The notes: generated by a model from the letters alone, not told the origin. 64,000 bases of DNA from JBBIII01 sp037446575 (GCA_037446575.1 JBBIII010000003.1:1-64000), one strand, 5' to 3'. Counted from the first letter of the stretch, positions 1-10,108 are shown. Numbers and translations are program-made.

Positions 1-117
1 AAGCCGAGAAACCTTGAAAAGGTAGCTGAGTTTTTCGCTATAAGTCTTTTAATGAACTCTAAAGATGTCAACCACCAAGATTATCTATGTTTGTATAGAT
101 CAATTTCTTTTCTCTAA
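1..117 (+). CDS. C-terminal tail of a possible XRE-type HTH regulator (5' truncated by window edge)
   Basis: Frame 1 is open from the first base to a TAA at 115-117 (38 codons). The translated start, KPRNLEKVAEFFAIS, resembles the last helices of XRE/Cro-type helix-turn-helix domains, which typically read NLEKIAEFFGVS. The rest of the tail (about 22 residues) is not recognisable. The stop lies 17 bases inside the 3' end of the convergent M28 peptidase gene. The fragment is short and could be chance; the sequence to the left of the window would decide. Confidence 0.3.
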   Translation, partial: KPRNLEKVAEFFAISLLMNSKDVNHQDYLCLYRSISFL

Positions 118-1935
118 AGTTACTTTTAACGTAAGTAATTCATTGTTACGCCGAATTATCACATCCACAACATCGCCGGCTTTATATTCACCAATTGCAT
201 AAGTGTAATCATAAATATTTTTAACATCTACTTTACCAAATTTAATTATTACATCACCAGCAATTAACCCAGCATTAGCGGCTGGACTTCCTGCACGAAC
301 ACCGGAAATTTTCATTCCATCTACCTGTTCTCCAAAATCTGGTATTGTACCTACATAAACACGCATATTACGTCCCATGAATCCTTGAGGTCGAGAAGTC
401 TCAACTACTAAATATTTTGGTTTTTCTTGCATTGTAGATAAATCCAATGCAATAGAACTTACAAATTGAACAACGCTATGTAGACCAGCATAATTGAGTT
501 TATCATAAGTGTCGTATGGTCTGTGATAATATTCGTTTAAATCTGTGAAGAAGTGCATTACTGGTATTTGTTTGCTATAAAAGGATGAATGATCGCTTGG
601 TCCATAACCGTCACTATTCAATTTTAAATCAAATTTTGCATCTTCATTGTGCTTTTTAACTAAGGAATCAAAAATTGTCGATGTTCCCATTCCATAAATT
701 ATCAATTTTTTATTGCGAAGTCCCCCAATCATATCAAAATTTAACATAGCAATTGATGATTCTATTGGGATAGTCGGATTCTTAACATAATATCCTGAAC
801 CGAGTAAGCCCATTTCTTCGCCTGCAAAAGCTATAAATAACATACTCCTTTTCAAGCTATCTCTTTGAAAAATAAAAAATTGCGCTAATTCTAATAGACC
901 TGAAACTCCAGACGCATTATCATCTGCGCCAGGATGAATTGCAAATGTATCCGGCTTTAACGAACCAGAATTTTCGCCGCCATATCCTATGTGATCATAA
1001 TGTGCGCCCAAAATTAAAGTTTCGTGTTTATATTTAGCGTCATTCCCTTGAATCATGCCAAGCACATTGACACCTGTAGATTTAACCTCATTTAGTTCTA
1101 CTTTTAAAAAAATTTTAATGCCTGCCTGCTTAATCGTATATGGAACAATAGAACTGTCAATATAATCTGTTATTTTTTTTATTGTATGTTCACTATTTGC
1201 AAAAATTTTGTTGAACAATGCACGCGTAATATTTATAACTAAAATCCCCGCTCTGCCAGTTGAGCGATCATAAGATAATTTCATTAATTCATCTTTATCA
1301 TATTGCTTTTCTGACGTAACGACAATTAGTGCTTTAGCTCCAAGTTCTTCTGCTTTATTCGCCTTATAACGAAGTGAAGAATATTTTTCAAATACTCGCT
1401 TTGTAGAATCATTGCCTGGAGCACCTCTAACAATAATTACAGCTTTATCTTTTACGTTGACATCTTTATAATCGTCATAATTATTTTCTGGCGACACAAT
1501 TCCATAGCCAGCAAAAACTATTTCTCCAGAAAATTCTCCGTCAGAAGAAAAACCAAGTGGTAAATAATCCTGGTTCAAAGTTGGAATTAATTCTACCTTA
1601 TCCCTATTTTTTTTTGAGGAATCGCGCAAATCTGAAATTTTAAATTCGTTCTTAAGTCCTAATCGTATTTCACTTACAAATTCAAATTTTTGAAAATATG
1701 AATTATCGTTCCCGGCTGGCAGTAATCCATACGACTTAAACTCTTCAGCAATAAATTTATAAGCAAGTTCTGCGCCAGCAGTTCCAGTTTTTCGCCCCTC
1801 AAGTTTATCAGATGATAAATATTTTACATGTTCAAGTAATTCGGGTATAGTTATATCGGGAGTTCTTTGTAATTGAGCCCATATACTGATTGGAAATATG
1901 AAAATTAGAAGTATGTAGAGTATTTTCTTTGCCAT
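100..1935 (-). CDS. Secreted M28-family zinc aminopeptidase with PA and PDZ domains
   Basis: This 611-residue protein starts with a hydrophobic signal peptide of about 20 residues ending in WAQ, so it is probably exported to the periplasm or beyond. After a PA-like insert (roughly 130-280) comes the M28 peptidase core, with the expected metal-ligand motifs in order: AHYDHIG, GADDNASG, AGEEMGLLG, NFDMIGG and a late MHFFTD. The C-terminal 90 residues form a PDZ-like domain (SPAANAGLIAGDVIIKFG). Family members release N-terminal amino acids from peptides using two zinc ions. The gene stands alone, diverging from yqeY. The substrate cannot be read from sequence. Confidence 0.9.
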   Translation of the reverse strand: MAKKILYILLIFIFPISIWAQLQRTPDITIPELLEHVKYLSSDKLEGRKTGTAGAELAYKFIAEEFKSYGLLPAGNDNSYFQKFEFVSEIRLGLKNEFKISDLRDSSKKNRDKVELIPTLNQDYLPLGFSSDGEFSGEIVFAGYGIVSPENNYDDYKDVNVKDKAVIIVRGAPGNDSTKRVFEKYSSLRYKANKAEELGAKALIVVTSEKQYDKDELMKLSYDRSTGRAGILVINITRALFNKIFANSEHTIKKITDYIDSSIVPYTIKQAGIKIFLKVELNEVKSTGVNVLGMIQGNDAKYKHETLILGAHYDHIGYGGENSGSLKPDTFAIHPGADDNASGVSGLLELAQFFIFQRDSLKRSMLFIAFAGEEMGLLGSGYYVKNPTIPIESSIAMLNFDMIGGLRNKKLIIYGMGTSTIFDSLVKKHNEDAKFDLKLNSDGYGPSDHSSFYSKQIPVMHFFTDLNEYYHRPYDTYDKLNYAGLHSVVQFVSSIALDLSTMQEKPKYLVVETSRPQGFMGRNMRVYVGTIPDFGEQVDGMKISGVRAGSPAANAGLIAGDVIIKFGKVDVKNIYDYTYAIGEYKAGDVVDVIIRRNNELLTLKVTLEKRN

Positions 1936-2065
1936 TGAACTTATATCTTCAAAATTGTTAATAAGTCATTATTCATAACAAATATACAACTTAAAAAGTT
2001 CAGAATTATGATTTTAATTACAAGTAAATATGTTGTTCACGTTTTTGGCAGCTAAAGTATTTTTT

Positions 2066-2081
2066 TTGTATTTTTATACAA
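2066..2081. repeat. Perfect inverted repeat in the M28/yqeY intergenic region
   Basis: TTGTAT and ATACAA form a perfect 6-base inverted repeat around a TTTT spacer, within the 189-base divergent gap and 44 bases ahead of the yqeY start. It could be an operator for a dimeric regulator or chance in AT-rich DNA. No regulator gene lies beside it apart from the possible XRE tail at the window edge. Confidence 0.35.
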
Positions 2082-2124
2082 CAACAATGAACAAACTTAA
2101 TTTATTTACATTTGTGGAAAAATA

Positions 2125-2574
2125 ATGAAATTATCGGAAAAGATTAATGAAGATCTGAAAACTTCAATGAAATCAGGTGACAGTATTAAATTGAATACAA
2201 TACGTTCAATTCGAGCCTCGTTAATAGAGTTATCAAAAAGAGGTGCAGAAACAATTATAACTGAAGATGAAGAAATAAAGGTGTTGCTTGCTGCAGCTAA
2301 AAAGCGAAAAGAAGCAATAGAAATGTATGAAAAAGCCGGAAGAAAAGATTTGGTTGCTCAAGAACAAAAAGAGCTTGCAATAATAAATTCATATTTGCCA
2401 ACACAAATGAGCAGAGAAGAAGCAGAGAAAATTATTAAAAAAATAATTACAGAGATTGGTGCGGTTACAGAAAAGGATTTTGGAAAAGTAATGCCGCTTG
2501 CCGTAAAAGAATTAAAAGGCAAAATTGATGGCAAGTTAATTCAGGAAATTGTAAAACAACAACTTGGAGAATAA
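2125..2574 (+). CDS. yqeY: GatB/YqeY domain protein
   Basis: The 149-residue product is a full-length YqeY protein: an N-terminal helical part (MKLSEKINEDLKTSMKSGD) followed by the LAAAKKRKEAIEMYEKAGR and EQKELAIINSYLP motifs typical of the family. The domain is shared with the tail of amidotransferase subunit GatB, which contacts tRNA; free-standing YqeY has no firmly established role. A weak GGA lies about 8 bases before the ATG. It is the first gene of a run yqeY-cvpA-mutS2-purL on the plus strand and is followed by cvpA after 3 bases. Confidence 0.93.
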   Translation: MKLSEKINEDLKTSMKSGDSIKLNTIRSIRASLIELSKRGAETIITEDEEIKVLLAAAKKRKEAIEMYEKAGRKDLVAQEQKELAIINSYLPTQMSREEAEKIIKKIITEIGAVTEKDFGKVMPLAVKELKGKIDGKLIQEIVKQQLGE

Positions 2575-2577
2575 ATT

Positions 2578-3135
2578 ATGCTATTAGATATATTGCTTGG
2601 CGTTCCTTTGATAATGTTTTTTTTGTTAGGATTGCGTGATGGAATTGTTCGTAAAATTGTGGCAAGCATTGTATTTGTTGCCGCACTTTTTATAGGTCAA
2701 ATGTATATGCGCGAAGTAGGCAACTTTTTATATCAGAATGACTGGGTGAGCCAAGAAAATTCTGCCATGTATGGTTTTTTACTGATTTTTATATTAATAG
2801 CAATTGCTCAGGGGATTTTATACAAAGTTATTACAGGAAGTTATAAAATAGGCGGAATTGCTGATAGAATTGGTGGAATGATTTTTGGGTTTGTTGAGGG
2901 AGTAATATTTTTAAGCGCACTGCTTTTTATTCTTGCATTAGCTGGAATTCCAAGTCGCGAGACAGCTCGCTATTCAAAGTTTTATAAACCAATAGTCAAT
3001 ATTGCTCCTCAAATTTTAGATGTTGCGTCAACTACCGGAACGGAAACATTTGATAAAATAAAAAAATATGGCTCGCCAGACGATGCTAAAAAAGATACTT
3101 CTAGCAAAATAGATGAAAAACCCAAAAGAAAATAA
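2578..3135 (+). CDS. cvpA: CvpA family membrane protein
   Basis: This 185-residue protein has about four hydrophobic segments (roughly 1-20, 25-45, 62-85 and 100-125) and then a charged, lysine-rich cytoplasmic tail. The GLRDGIVRKI and GGIADRIGGMIFGFVEGV motifs are characteristic of the CvpA family. In Escherichia coli CvpA is needed for colicin V production and affects envelope tolerance; the molecular function is not established. The start has GGAG 8 bases upstream, partly inside the end of yqeY, so the two are probably translated from one mRNA. Confidence 0.88.
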   Translation: MLLDILLGVPLIMFFLLGLRDGIVRKIVASIVFVAALFIGQMYMREVGNFLYQNDWVSQENSAMYGFLLIFILIAIAQGILYKVITGSYKIGGIADRIGGMIFGFVEGVIFLSALLFILALAGIPSRETARYSKFYKPIVNIAPQILDVASTTGTETFDKIKKYGSPDDAKKDTSSKIDEKPKRK

Positions 3136-3177
3136 TTGCAATAAGCAAGCAAAGCTTAAGAGGAAAAATAATTTATA

Positions 3178-5547
3178 GTGTTAACGCCGACTTCAAATCT
3201 TCCATCAAATTTTATTTCAACTCTTCGAAAATTAGATTATAACATTGTTTTAGAATGGATAGCAAGGTTATGTACATCCGAATCAGGGAAACAACAAGCA
3301 TTAAAATTAATTCCAAAGACAGATCGATTCGATATAGAACTTGAGCTTAAAAAAGTTTCTGAGGTTAAGGAGTTATTGATATCTGAAAATAATATTCCGC
3401 TAGAAAGCTTCAAGAATATTATTCCTGCGCTAAAAAAAACAACAGTAAAAAACCAAGTGCTGACAGCGGTAGAATTGTTAGATATTGCGTCGTTAATACG
3501 TATATCGCGCGCTATTAAATCTTTTTTATACAAACAAGCAAATCAGTTCCCAGCTATTGCTCAACTTCATCATACATTATTTTCGGACAAGATAATCGAG
3601 CATCACATAGTTAGCGCTATTGATGATAGAGGGGTCGTTAAGGATTCGGCAAGTCGTGAATTACGTGAAATAAGGCATGCTATAGTTGCAGCAAGCGATT
3701 CTTTGCGAAAAAAATTAGAATCTATTCTTCGCCATATTTCACAAAAAGAATTTTTACAGGAAGATATCATAACTACACGCGACGGAAGATTTGTAATACC
3801 AGTAAAAACTGAGTTTAAAAATCAAGTACCCGGTTTTATTCATTCAACATCATCGAGCGGTGCAACCGTATTTATCGAGCCAGCTGAATCTCTCGATCTA
3901 AACAATGCATTGCGAGAGCTTCAATTGCGAGAGCAGAGAGAAATACACAAAATACTAAGTGATCTTACCAATCAAGTTGCCACCATTCGAGAATCATTAG
4001 AAGTTAGTTTCAATACTTTAACCGAAATTGACGTAATATTTGCGCGAGCAAAATATTCGATTGAAATATTAGGAAATGCGCCAATCATTACAGATAAGCC
4101 AATTATAAAATTGATTGACGCACGACATCCAGTTTTATTACAACACCTAAAAAGAGGAGCTGTCGTTCCTATTTCTATAGAAATAGGGAAAGATTACAAC
4201 ACAATAATTATAACCGGTCCGAATGCCGGAGGCAAAACGGTTGCTATGAAGACCGTAGGATTACTTACTTGTTTAGCACAAGCAGGTATTCATATTCCAG
4301 CATCTCAAGATTCTGAAATTTATCCTTTTCAAAATATATTTGTTGATATAGGAGATGAGCAATCGATCGAAAATGATCTCAGTTCGTTTAGTTCGCACTT
4401 AATTTCATTGCGTACAATAATAGAAAATGCAAATGAAAACTCTTTAGTTTTAATCGATGAGATTGGTACTGGCACAGACCCTTCTGAAGGAGGAGCTTTA
4501 GGCGCTGTTGTTTTAAAGGAATTGACGAATTTAAAAGCAGTAACAATAGCCACAACACATCATGGAATGCTTAAAGCTTTTGCGCATGAAACATCAGGAA
4601 TTAGCAATGCATCTATGGAATTTGATCAAGAATCTTTGATACCTACATATCATTTTCGTTGTGGTATTCCGGGTAGTAGTTATGCGTTTGAACTTGCAGA
4701 GAGATTAGGCATACAAAATAAATTAATAGAACAAGCGCGTAAGTTAGTAGGCGATGAAAAAATAAAACTTGAATCGTTATTAATAGAATTAGAAAAACAA
4801 TCGCAAGAATATAAAAAACAACTTAACGAAACACGAAGTGAAAAGAAAAAGTTAGAAGATATTGTTTTATCTTATGAACAAAAGACAATACAATTAACGC
4901 GTGAATTAGGAACGATAAAGAAAAAAGCTTTAGAAGAGGCAAAACAACTAGTTCAACAAACTCGAGCAAAAGTTGAACAATCGATTAAAGAAATAAGAGA
5001 AAGTCAAGCAGATAAAAGCGTTATAAAGAGTTCTAAACAAGTCCTGAAACAACTTGGCGAAGAACTTCATAAATTGTATGGCGGTGAAGAGGTCGAAAGC
5101 GAAAGTGAAGATATAATAAATAAAGGGGACTTTGTCCGTGTTCGCAATGGTAATGAACAAGGCGAAGTTGAAGAAATACAAGGAAAATATGCAATTGTTC
5201 TTTGCGGGAATGCAAAATTGCGCATTGCTACAAAAAATCTTTTTAAAATTCGGAAATTACAGAGTACTTCGATTCATTCAAATGATGTAACAACAACTAT
5301 TCAAGCTAAGAACGAAATAGATTTACGAGGATTATTTGGAGATGAAGCAATTGAACAAGTACAAACATTTCTTGATAATGCATTTGCGGCTGGTTTGCAT
5401 AGGGTAGATATAATTCACGGAAAAGGTACAGGCGCATTGAGAAAAAGAATTATTGAATTTGTGAAGGAGTATCCTCACACAAAATCTTTTCGATTAGGTG
5501 AATGGAATGAAGGCGGTACTGGGGTTACAATAGTAGAATTGGCATGA
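3178..5547 (+). CDS. mutS2: MutS2 family ATPase/endonuclease with Smr domain
   Basis: The 789-residue product has the MutS2 layout: a core/lever region, an ATPase with Walker A GPNAGGKT at 347-354 and a Walker B region VLIDEIGTGTDPSEGG near 420, a long coiled coil (about 525-640), and a C-terminal Smr nuclease domain from 713 with LRGLFGDEA and HGKGTG at 747-752. MutS2 acts on recombination intermediates and, in Bacillus subtilis, on collided ribosomes, rather than in classic mismatch repair. The start is GTG: no nearby in-frame ATG exists and family N-termini (TLRKLDYN) fit this start; GAGG lies about 14 bases upstream. It follows cvpA and precedes purL. Confidence 0.95.
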   Translation: MLTPTSNLPSNFISTLRKLDYNIVLEWIARLCTSESGKQQALKLIPKTDRFDIELELKKVSEVKELLISENNIPLESFKNIIPALKKTTVKNQVLTAVELLDIASLIRISRAIKSFLYKQANQFPAIAQLHHTLFSDKIIEHHIVSAIDDRGVVKDSASRELREIRHAIVAASDSLRKKLESILRHISQKEFLQEDIITTRDGRFVIPVKTEFKNQVPGFIHSTSSSGATVFIEPAESLDLNNALRELQLREQREIHKILSDLTNQVATIRESLEVSFNTLTEIDVIFARAKYSIEILGNAPIITDKPIIKLIDARHPVLLQHLKRGAVVPISIEIGKDYNTIIITGPNAGGKTVAMKTVGLLTCLAQAGIHIPASQDSEIYPFQNIFVDIGDEQSIENDLSSFSSHLISLRTIIENANENSLVLIDEIGTGTDPSEGGALGAVVLKELTNLKAVTIATTHHGMLKAFAHETSGISNASMEFDQESLIPTYHFRCGIPGSSYAFELAERLGIQNKLIEQARKLVGDEKIKLESLLIELEKQSQEYKKQLNETRSEKKKLEDIVLSYEQKTIQLTRELGTIKKKALEEAKQLVQQTRAKVEQSIKEIRESQADKSVIKSSKQVLKQLGEELHKLYGGEEVESESEDIINKGDFVRVRNGNEQGEVEEIQGKYAIVLCGNAKLRIATKNLFKIRKLQSTSIHSNDVTTTIQAKNEIDLRGLFGDEAIEQVQTFLDNAFAAGLHRVDIIHGKGTGALRKRIIEFVKEYPHTKSFRLGEWNEGGTGVTIVELA

Positions 5548-5572
5548 ACATATAGCTTAAGGTAAGACTGAA

Positions 5573-7840
5573 ATGAAAAAAATAAAAAATCAACCAATAA
5601 GAGGAATTGAAAAAAAGGTAACACTCGAACTTGCGAAAGAACATGGACTATTAGAAGAAGAATACGAGCAAATTTTAAAAATATTAGGACGCGTGCCAAC
5701 ATTCACCGAGTTAGGTATCTTTAGTGTAATGTGGAGCGAGCATTGCAGTTATAAAAATTCAATAGCACAATTAAAAACCTTGCCGCGAAAAGGTCCACAT
5801 TTATTAGTCGAAGCAGGTGAAGAAAATGCAGGACTTATTGATATTGGCGATGGAATTGCAGTTGCATTTAAAATAGAAAGTCATAACCATCCATCCGCCG
5901 TGGAGCCATATCAAGGCGCTGCAACAGGCGTAGGAGGAATTTTAAGAGATATATTTTCAATGGGCGCTCGTCCGATAGCGATACTTAATTCTTTACGATT
6001 TGGGAATCTTAATGATACGAAAGTGAGACATTTATTTAGACGAGTTGTAAAAGGAATTGCCGATTATGGAAATAGCTTCGGAGTACCAACAGTTGCCGGT
6101 GAAGTCTATTTTGATGAATCATACAAAGAAAATCCTTTGTTGAATGCGATGGCGGTTGGCATAGTTGAGCATGGAAAAATAGAAAAAGCCGTAGCAAAAG
6201 GAGAGGGCAATGTAGTAATGGTTGTTGGTTCAAAAACCGGAAGAGATGGAATACATGGAGCAACTTTCGCTTCGGAAGAAATTTCTGAAAGCTCTGAAGC
6301 TAAAAAGTCATCTGTTCAAGTTGGTGATCCATTTATGGGAAAAATTTTGCTTGAGGCAACATTAGAAGCAATTGCAACCGGACATTTAATAGGCGTACAA
6401 GATATGGGAGCCGCAGGAATAACTTGTGCAACAACGGAAATGAGCGCGCGCGGTAATTCAGGAATGGACATTAATCTTGAAAATATTCCTTTAAGAGAAA
6501 AAGATATGACTCCTTATGAAATAATGCTTTCAGAGTCGCAAGAAAGAATGCTTTTTATAGTTGAGAAAGGATACGAAAATAAAATTTTAGACGTACTGAA
6601 AAAATGGGATATAGAAGCATCAATAATTGGGAGAGTAAAGAATCAGCAATTAGTAACAATCAAACTTAACAATGAAATTGTCGCTGAAGTGCCAACAGAA
6701 CCGCTTGTATTGGGTGGAACTGGAGCGCCAATATATATTCGAGAAACAAAAAAACCAAGTTATTTGGTGGAATGCAAAAAATTTAATATAAACGATATAA
6801 ATACACAAACCGATCTTAATGAAACATTAATTAAGTTAGTAAAGCGACCAGCAATAGCAAGCAAACGTTGGGTATATGAACAATACGATTCTATGGTGAG
6901 GACAAACAGCATAATAGTATCTGATGCGGATGCAGCTGTAATTAGAATAAAACAAACGAAGAAAGCCTTTGCTATTAAAACAGACTGTAATGCTAAATTT
7001 GTCTACTTAAATCCGAGAGAGGGTACAAAAATAGCGGTAGCTGAAGCAGCGAGAAATGTTGCATGCGTAGGGGCAAAACCAATTGCGATAACAAATTGCC
7101 TAAATTTTGGCAATCCTTATGATCCGGAAATATATTGGCAATTTTCCGAATCTATTGCAGGAATGAGAGAAGCATGCGTTACATTTAATACTCCAGTAAC
7201 CGGAGGAAATGTAAGCTTTTATAATGAAAGTTCAATTGGAGCAATTATGCCGACGCCTGTAATAGGTATGTTAGGTATTATAAATGACATTGACTACATA
7301 GTAACAGCAAAATTTAAACAAGAAGATGATATTATTTTAGAATTAGGAAAAAATAAAAATGAAGTTGGCGGTTCAGAGTACTTATCAATGATTAGCGGTA
7401 AGACGTTAGGAAATGTTCCAAATATTGATCTAAAATATGAATATAATTTGCACCAACTTTGTGAGGAACTAGCAATCAATAATTTAGTGCAATCAATGCA
7501 TGATATATCAGATGGCGGCTTACTAGTTGCATTGGTGGAATGTTTAGACACAAACGACAACTTAGGATTTGAAGTAAAATATTTAGAAGACGAGTCTATA
7601 AGACCTGATTTAGCTTATTTTAGCGAATCGCAATCAAGAATAATTGTAACTTGTCAACCTGATCAAATTTTGCAATTAATAGAAAAAACAAAAAAATATA
7701 ATATTGACTACAAGAAAATAGGGGTGGTTACTAATAACGGAAGAATAAAAATTGATGATAAAATTGACTTACAAGCAAGCATTGTTTTAAACGAATACAA
7801 AACAGCAATAGAAAAGAGTATGCTAATAGAAGAAGAATGA
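5573..7840 (+). CDS. purL: Phosphoribosylformylglycinamidine synthase, large subunit (FGAM synthase II)
   Basis: This 755-residue protein is the small-type PurL, which converts FGAR to FGAM in purine synthesis together with separate PurS and PurQ subunits. Diagnostic stretches are [41 protein letters not shown], and the repeated AIRS-like second half with NCLNFGNP and [14 protein letters not shown]. The length fits the small subunit type (about 730-760) and excludes the 1300-residue fused form. purS and purQ are not in the window. The gene ends in a convergent gap with the diacylglycerol-kinase-like gene. Confidence 0.96.
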   Translation: MKKIKNQPIRGIEKKVTLELAKEHGLLEEEYEQILKILGRVPTFTELGIFSVMWSEHCSYKNSIAQLKTLPRKGPHLLVEAGEENAGLIDIGDGIAVAFKIESHNHPSAVEPYQGAATGVGGILRDIFSMGARPIAILNSLRFGNLNDTKVRHLFRRVVKGIADYGNSFGVPTVAGEVYFDESYKENPLLNAMAVGIVEHGKIEKAVAKGEGNVVMVVGSKTGRDGIHGATFASEEISESSEAKKSSVQVGDPFMGKILLEATLEAIATGHLIGVQDMGAAGITCATTEMSARGNSGMDINLENIPLREKDMTPYEIMLSESQERMLFIVEKGYENKILDVLKKWDIEASIIGRVKNQQLVTIKLNNEIVAEVPTEPLVLGGTGAPIYIRETKKPSYLVECKKFNINDINTQTDLNETLIKLVKRPAIASKRWVYEQYDSMVRTNSIIVSDADAAVIRIKQTKKAFAIKTDCNAKFVYLNPREGTKIAVAEAARNVACVGAKPIAITNCLNFGNPYDPEIYWQFSESIAGMREACVTFNTPVTGGNVSFYNESSIGAIMPTPVIGMLGIINDIDYIVTAKFKQEDDIILELGKNKNEVGGSEYLSMISGKTLGNVPNIDLKYEYNLHQLCEELAINNLVQSMHDISDGGLLVALVECLDTNDNLGFEVKYLEDESIRPDLAYFSESQSRIIVTCQPDQILQLIEKTKKYNIDYKKIGVVTNNGRIKIDDKIDLQASIVLNEYKTAIEKSMLIEEE

Positions 7841-7849
7841 AAAAGGGAG

Positions 7850-7885
7850 ATTGTATTCTGCATAATAGGTATTATGTCCTACAAT
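7850..7885. terminator. Composite hairpin between convergent purL and dagK-like gene
   Basis: Nested inverted repeats: ATTGTA (7850-7855) pairs with TACAAT (7880-7885), and inside them CATAATA (7861-7867) pairs with TATTATG (7870-7876). It occupies the 47-base gap between two convergent genes and could end transcription from both sides. It is not a textbook intrinsic terminator: the inner loop is only 2 bases, the stem is AT-rich and there is no long T tract. Confidence 0.4.
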
Positions 7886-7887
7886 TT

Positions 7888-8802
7888 CTATTTATTCGTA
7901 ATAATTGAAATCGCTTTTTCTTTAACACTAATTTCTATTTTCATACATTCTTCTTCCAATATTTCGCCATCTATATGCACAATAAACGGAGTGCTTGATT
8001 CTAAATAAACAGACTTTATTTTACGCATTAGCACTTTTTCATGACTACCATGTGATCCTTTTATAATTTTTGGTATGACTGTTAATGCAAATCTAATTGG
8101 CATTTTCTTGATTAAACATAAATTAAGATATCCATCATCAGGCACAGCATCTGGCACCATATTAAAACCACCGCCTTCAAATTTTCCATTACCAACACAC
8201 AACAAAAACGAGTCTTCATATAATACTTGGTCATCGAATTTAATTTTAAAAAAAGTTGTCCGGTAAAATATTAAAGTTCTTATTGTAGCTATAAGATATA
8301 ATGCTAATCCACGTATGTGTTTAAATCGTTTTGTTTCTTTTGCTATCGAAGCATCAATTCCGATTCCTAAAGTATTAATGAAGTATCTGTTTTTTTTCAA
8401 TCCAGATTTATTTTGTAGACTTACGCGACCGACATCAATAATTCTTTTTTTTGAATTACTAATAACATCAAACATCTCATCGATATTTTTTGGCATTCCG
8501 ATAATTTTATTAAAATCATTTCCGGAACCAATAGGTATATAAGCCAATGAAGTTGTGCTTCCAATTAATCCGTTAGCTACTTCATTTGCCGTGCCATCTC
8601 CGCCTGCAGAAATAATAAATGGATAATTATTTTTAAGTCTTTGTGTAATATCTAAGGCGTGCATTTGCCCATTAGTATATTCGATATGAAAAGAAATTTG
8701 TTTGTCGCTTAAATACTTGATGAGCTTATTTTTAACTTTAAGAGCTTTGCCACGTCCAGCATTTGGATTGAATATTATTGCGAGGGGCTGATTTTGAGAC
8801 AT
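7888..8802 (-). CDS. Diacylglycerol/lipid kinase family protein (YegS/DagK type)
   Basis: The 304-residue protein has the diacylglycerol kinase catalytic fold: an N-terminal IFNPNAGRGKA motif, SAGGDGTANEVANGL (nucleotide binding) and IPIGSGNDFNKIIGMP, followed by the C-terminal lipid-binding domain. Family members phosphorylate diacylglycerol, sphingosine-like lipids or undecaprenol using ATP at the inner membrane; the exact lipid cannot be told from sequence. It lies just downstream of the tmRNA gene on the same strand, with no clear terminator between them, so some co-transcription is possible. Confidence 0.9.
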   Translation of the reverse strand: MSQNQPLAIIFNPNAGRGKALKVKNKLIKYLSDKQISFHIEYTNGQMHALDITQRLKNNYPFIISAGGDGTANEVANGLIGSTTSLAYIPIGSGNDFNKIIGMPKNIDEMFDVISNSKKRIIDVGRVSLQNKSGLKKNRYFINTLGIGIDASIAKETKRFKHIRGLALYLIATIRTLIFYRTTFFKIKFDDQVLYEDSFLLCVGNGKFEGGGFNMVPDAVPDDGYLNLCLIKKMPIRFALTVIPKIIKGSHGSHEKVLMRKIKSVYLESSTPFIVHIDGEILEEECMKIEISVKEKAISIITNK

Positions 8803-8855
8803 TGATTTAATATTTAAATCGAATCCTATGTAGTACTGTTACATTATTTTTTTTG

Positions 8856-9219
8856 TGGAGGTGCGGGGAGTCGAACCCCGGTCCGAAAAGAAGCTGTTTA
8901 AAACTTCTACATACATATCTTGCCATTATATCTCGTGTAAGGGAACTCCGGCAAGCTGGATTTACCATACACCAGTTCAAGTTATCCGTTTTTCAACGGT
9001 TTTGCTCTTTCTCCTTGAACAAAAGTCGAGCTATCCCATTATAAGCGACATCTATCTTTGCCTTAATGGGCATTGGTAAAGTAGATGGGTTGCCTATTTT
9101 AGGCAGCCAGTGCGTAATCGTAATTGGCACTTATATTTTTACCGCTTTTTAACGTGGACACGGCAACCACGGCATGCAGTTTTAAACTTCCTCATCTCCG
9201 TCGAAGCCATTTCACCCCC
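8856..9219 (-). ncRNA. ssrA: Transfer-messenger RNA
   Basis: On the minus strand the RNA begins GGGGGTGAAATGGCTTCGAC and ends in a tRNA-like T arm (GGTTCGACTCC) and CACCTCC plus discriminator A. The ends pair over seven bases (GGGGGUG with CACCUCC, one G-U pair), fixing a 364-base mature RNA. CCA is not encoded and must be added. The tag reading frame starts at a GCC resume codon placed as in E. coli (after an A-rich run ending UAAGU) and encodes ANYDYALAA then TAA at 9099-9101. tmRNA with SmpB frees stalled ribosomes and tags the peptide for proteolysis. Confidence 0.95.
9099..9128 (-). other. tmRNA proteolysis-tag reading frame (ANYDYALAA)
   Basis: Nine codons from GCC (9126-9128) to GCT GCC TAA. 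The C-terminal ALAA matches the ClpXP/ClpAP-recognised ending of most tags. The resume codon was assigned by aligning the upstream A-rich stretch with E. coli tmRNA, so the exact first residue is inference; an upstream in-frame GGT would give a 14-residue tag. Confidence 0.75.
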
Positions 9220-9280
9220 GACGATAAATTGAAGTCTAAACTACTTAAATATATCAATCCCCTGTTAAATTTCCAAATGC

Positions 9281-10108
9281 TTAAATTTTTTGTGTTTCAA
9301 TTGGATAGTTAGTGCTTAATTCATTTACAATATAATCGAATGCTTCTTTCGGCGAGTCTAAAAGTCTGTATAGCTCTATATCATTTGGGCTTATTAATCG
9401 CCATTTAATTAGAGCATTAAAGTTTATAATTTCATTCCAAAATTCTTTTCCATATAGTACAATCGTGATTTTCTTTTTGAGTTTTTGTGTTTGAACTAAT
9501 GTCAACACCTCCATCATTTCATCTAAGGTGCCGAAACCACCTGGGAACATTACAAATGCCTTTGATAGATAAACAAACCACAGTTTTCTCATGAAAAAGT
9601 AATGAAATTCAAAATTTAGTTCTGATGTGATATATCGATTAGGCATTTGTTCAAATGGGAGACTTATATTTAAACCAATGGATTTACCTCTTGCTAAACT
9701 TGCTCCTCTATTTGCGGCCTCCATAATTCCAGGTCCCCCGCCTGAACATATAACAAATCGGTTTGGCTCTCTTAGAGATTGAGACCATTTAGTTAACATT
9801 TTTGATAACTCTACCGCGTCTTTATAATAACGCGACATTGTCAAATCTCTTTTTAATTCTTCTAATTTATGTTTAGAATATTTAGTTGAATACAATGATT
9901 TTTTTTGTCTTAAAATTAATTCTCTTAATTTGTTTTTACACTCTTTTTCAGGTCTAATTCTTGCTGATCCAAAAAATACAATTGTATCCTTTATACCTTC
10001 GCGCCTAAGTTGCTGTTGTGGTTCGAGAAATTCGGCTAAAAGGCGGATAGGTCTAGCGGCTGGGCTATCTAAAAATTTTTGATTGTGGTATGCTTTTTTT
10101 AGTTTCAT
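9281..10108 (-). CDS. LOG-family (TIGR00730-type) nucleotide phosphoribohydrolase-like protein
   Basis: This 275-residue Rossmann-fold protein carries both LOG signature motifs: CSGGGPGIMEAANRGA and PGGFGTLDEMMEVLTLVQT. LOG enzymes cleave nucleoside 5'-monophosphates to base and ribose 5-phosphate; some act on cytokinin nucleotides, others on AMP/GMP. It is longer than the 180-200-residue plant-type LOGs because of an N-terminal extension of about 80 residues with a basic helical stretch. It overlaps the upstream deoxyribosyltransferase-like gene by 4 bases, suggesting coupled translation and a joint role in nucleotide cleavage. A second paralog lies at 33912-34640. Confidence 0.88.
   Translation of the reverse strand: MKLKKAYHNQKFLDSPAARPIRLLAEFLEPQQQLRREGIKDTIVFFGSARIRPEKECKNKLRELILRQKKSLYSTKYSKHKLEELKRDLTMSRYYKDAVELSKMLTKWSQSLREPNRFVICSGGGPGIMEAANRGASLARGKSIGLNISLPFEQMPNRYITSELNFEFHYFFMRKLWFVYLSKAFVMFPGGFGTLDEMMEVLTLVQTQKLKKKITIVLYGKEFWNEIINFNALIKWRLISPNDIELYRLLDSPKEAFDYIVNELSTNYPIETQKI

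Noticed and set aside
2107..2114. TACATTTG as a Bacteroidota-type TAnnTTTG -7 element
   Set aside because: It is only 10 bases from the ATG, has no clear -33 partner, and the organism appears to use SD signals; too weak to claim.
3237..5702. Minus-strand open frames inside mutS2 and purL
   Set aside because: They are shadows of the strongly supported plus-strand genes; no family motif or RBS.
8853..9312. Three plus-strand open frames of 62-74 codons
   Set aside because: They lie across the tmRNA gene, which is on the other strand and explains the sequence; no RBS or family similarity.
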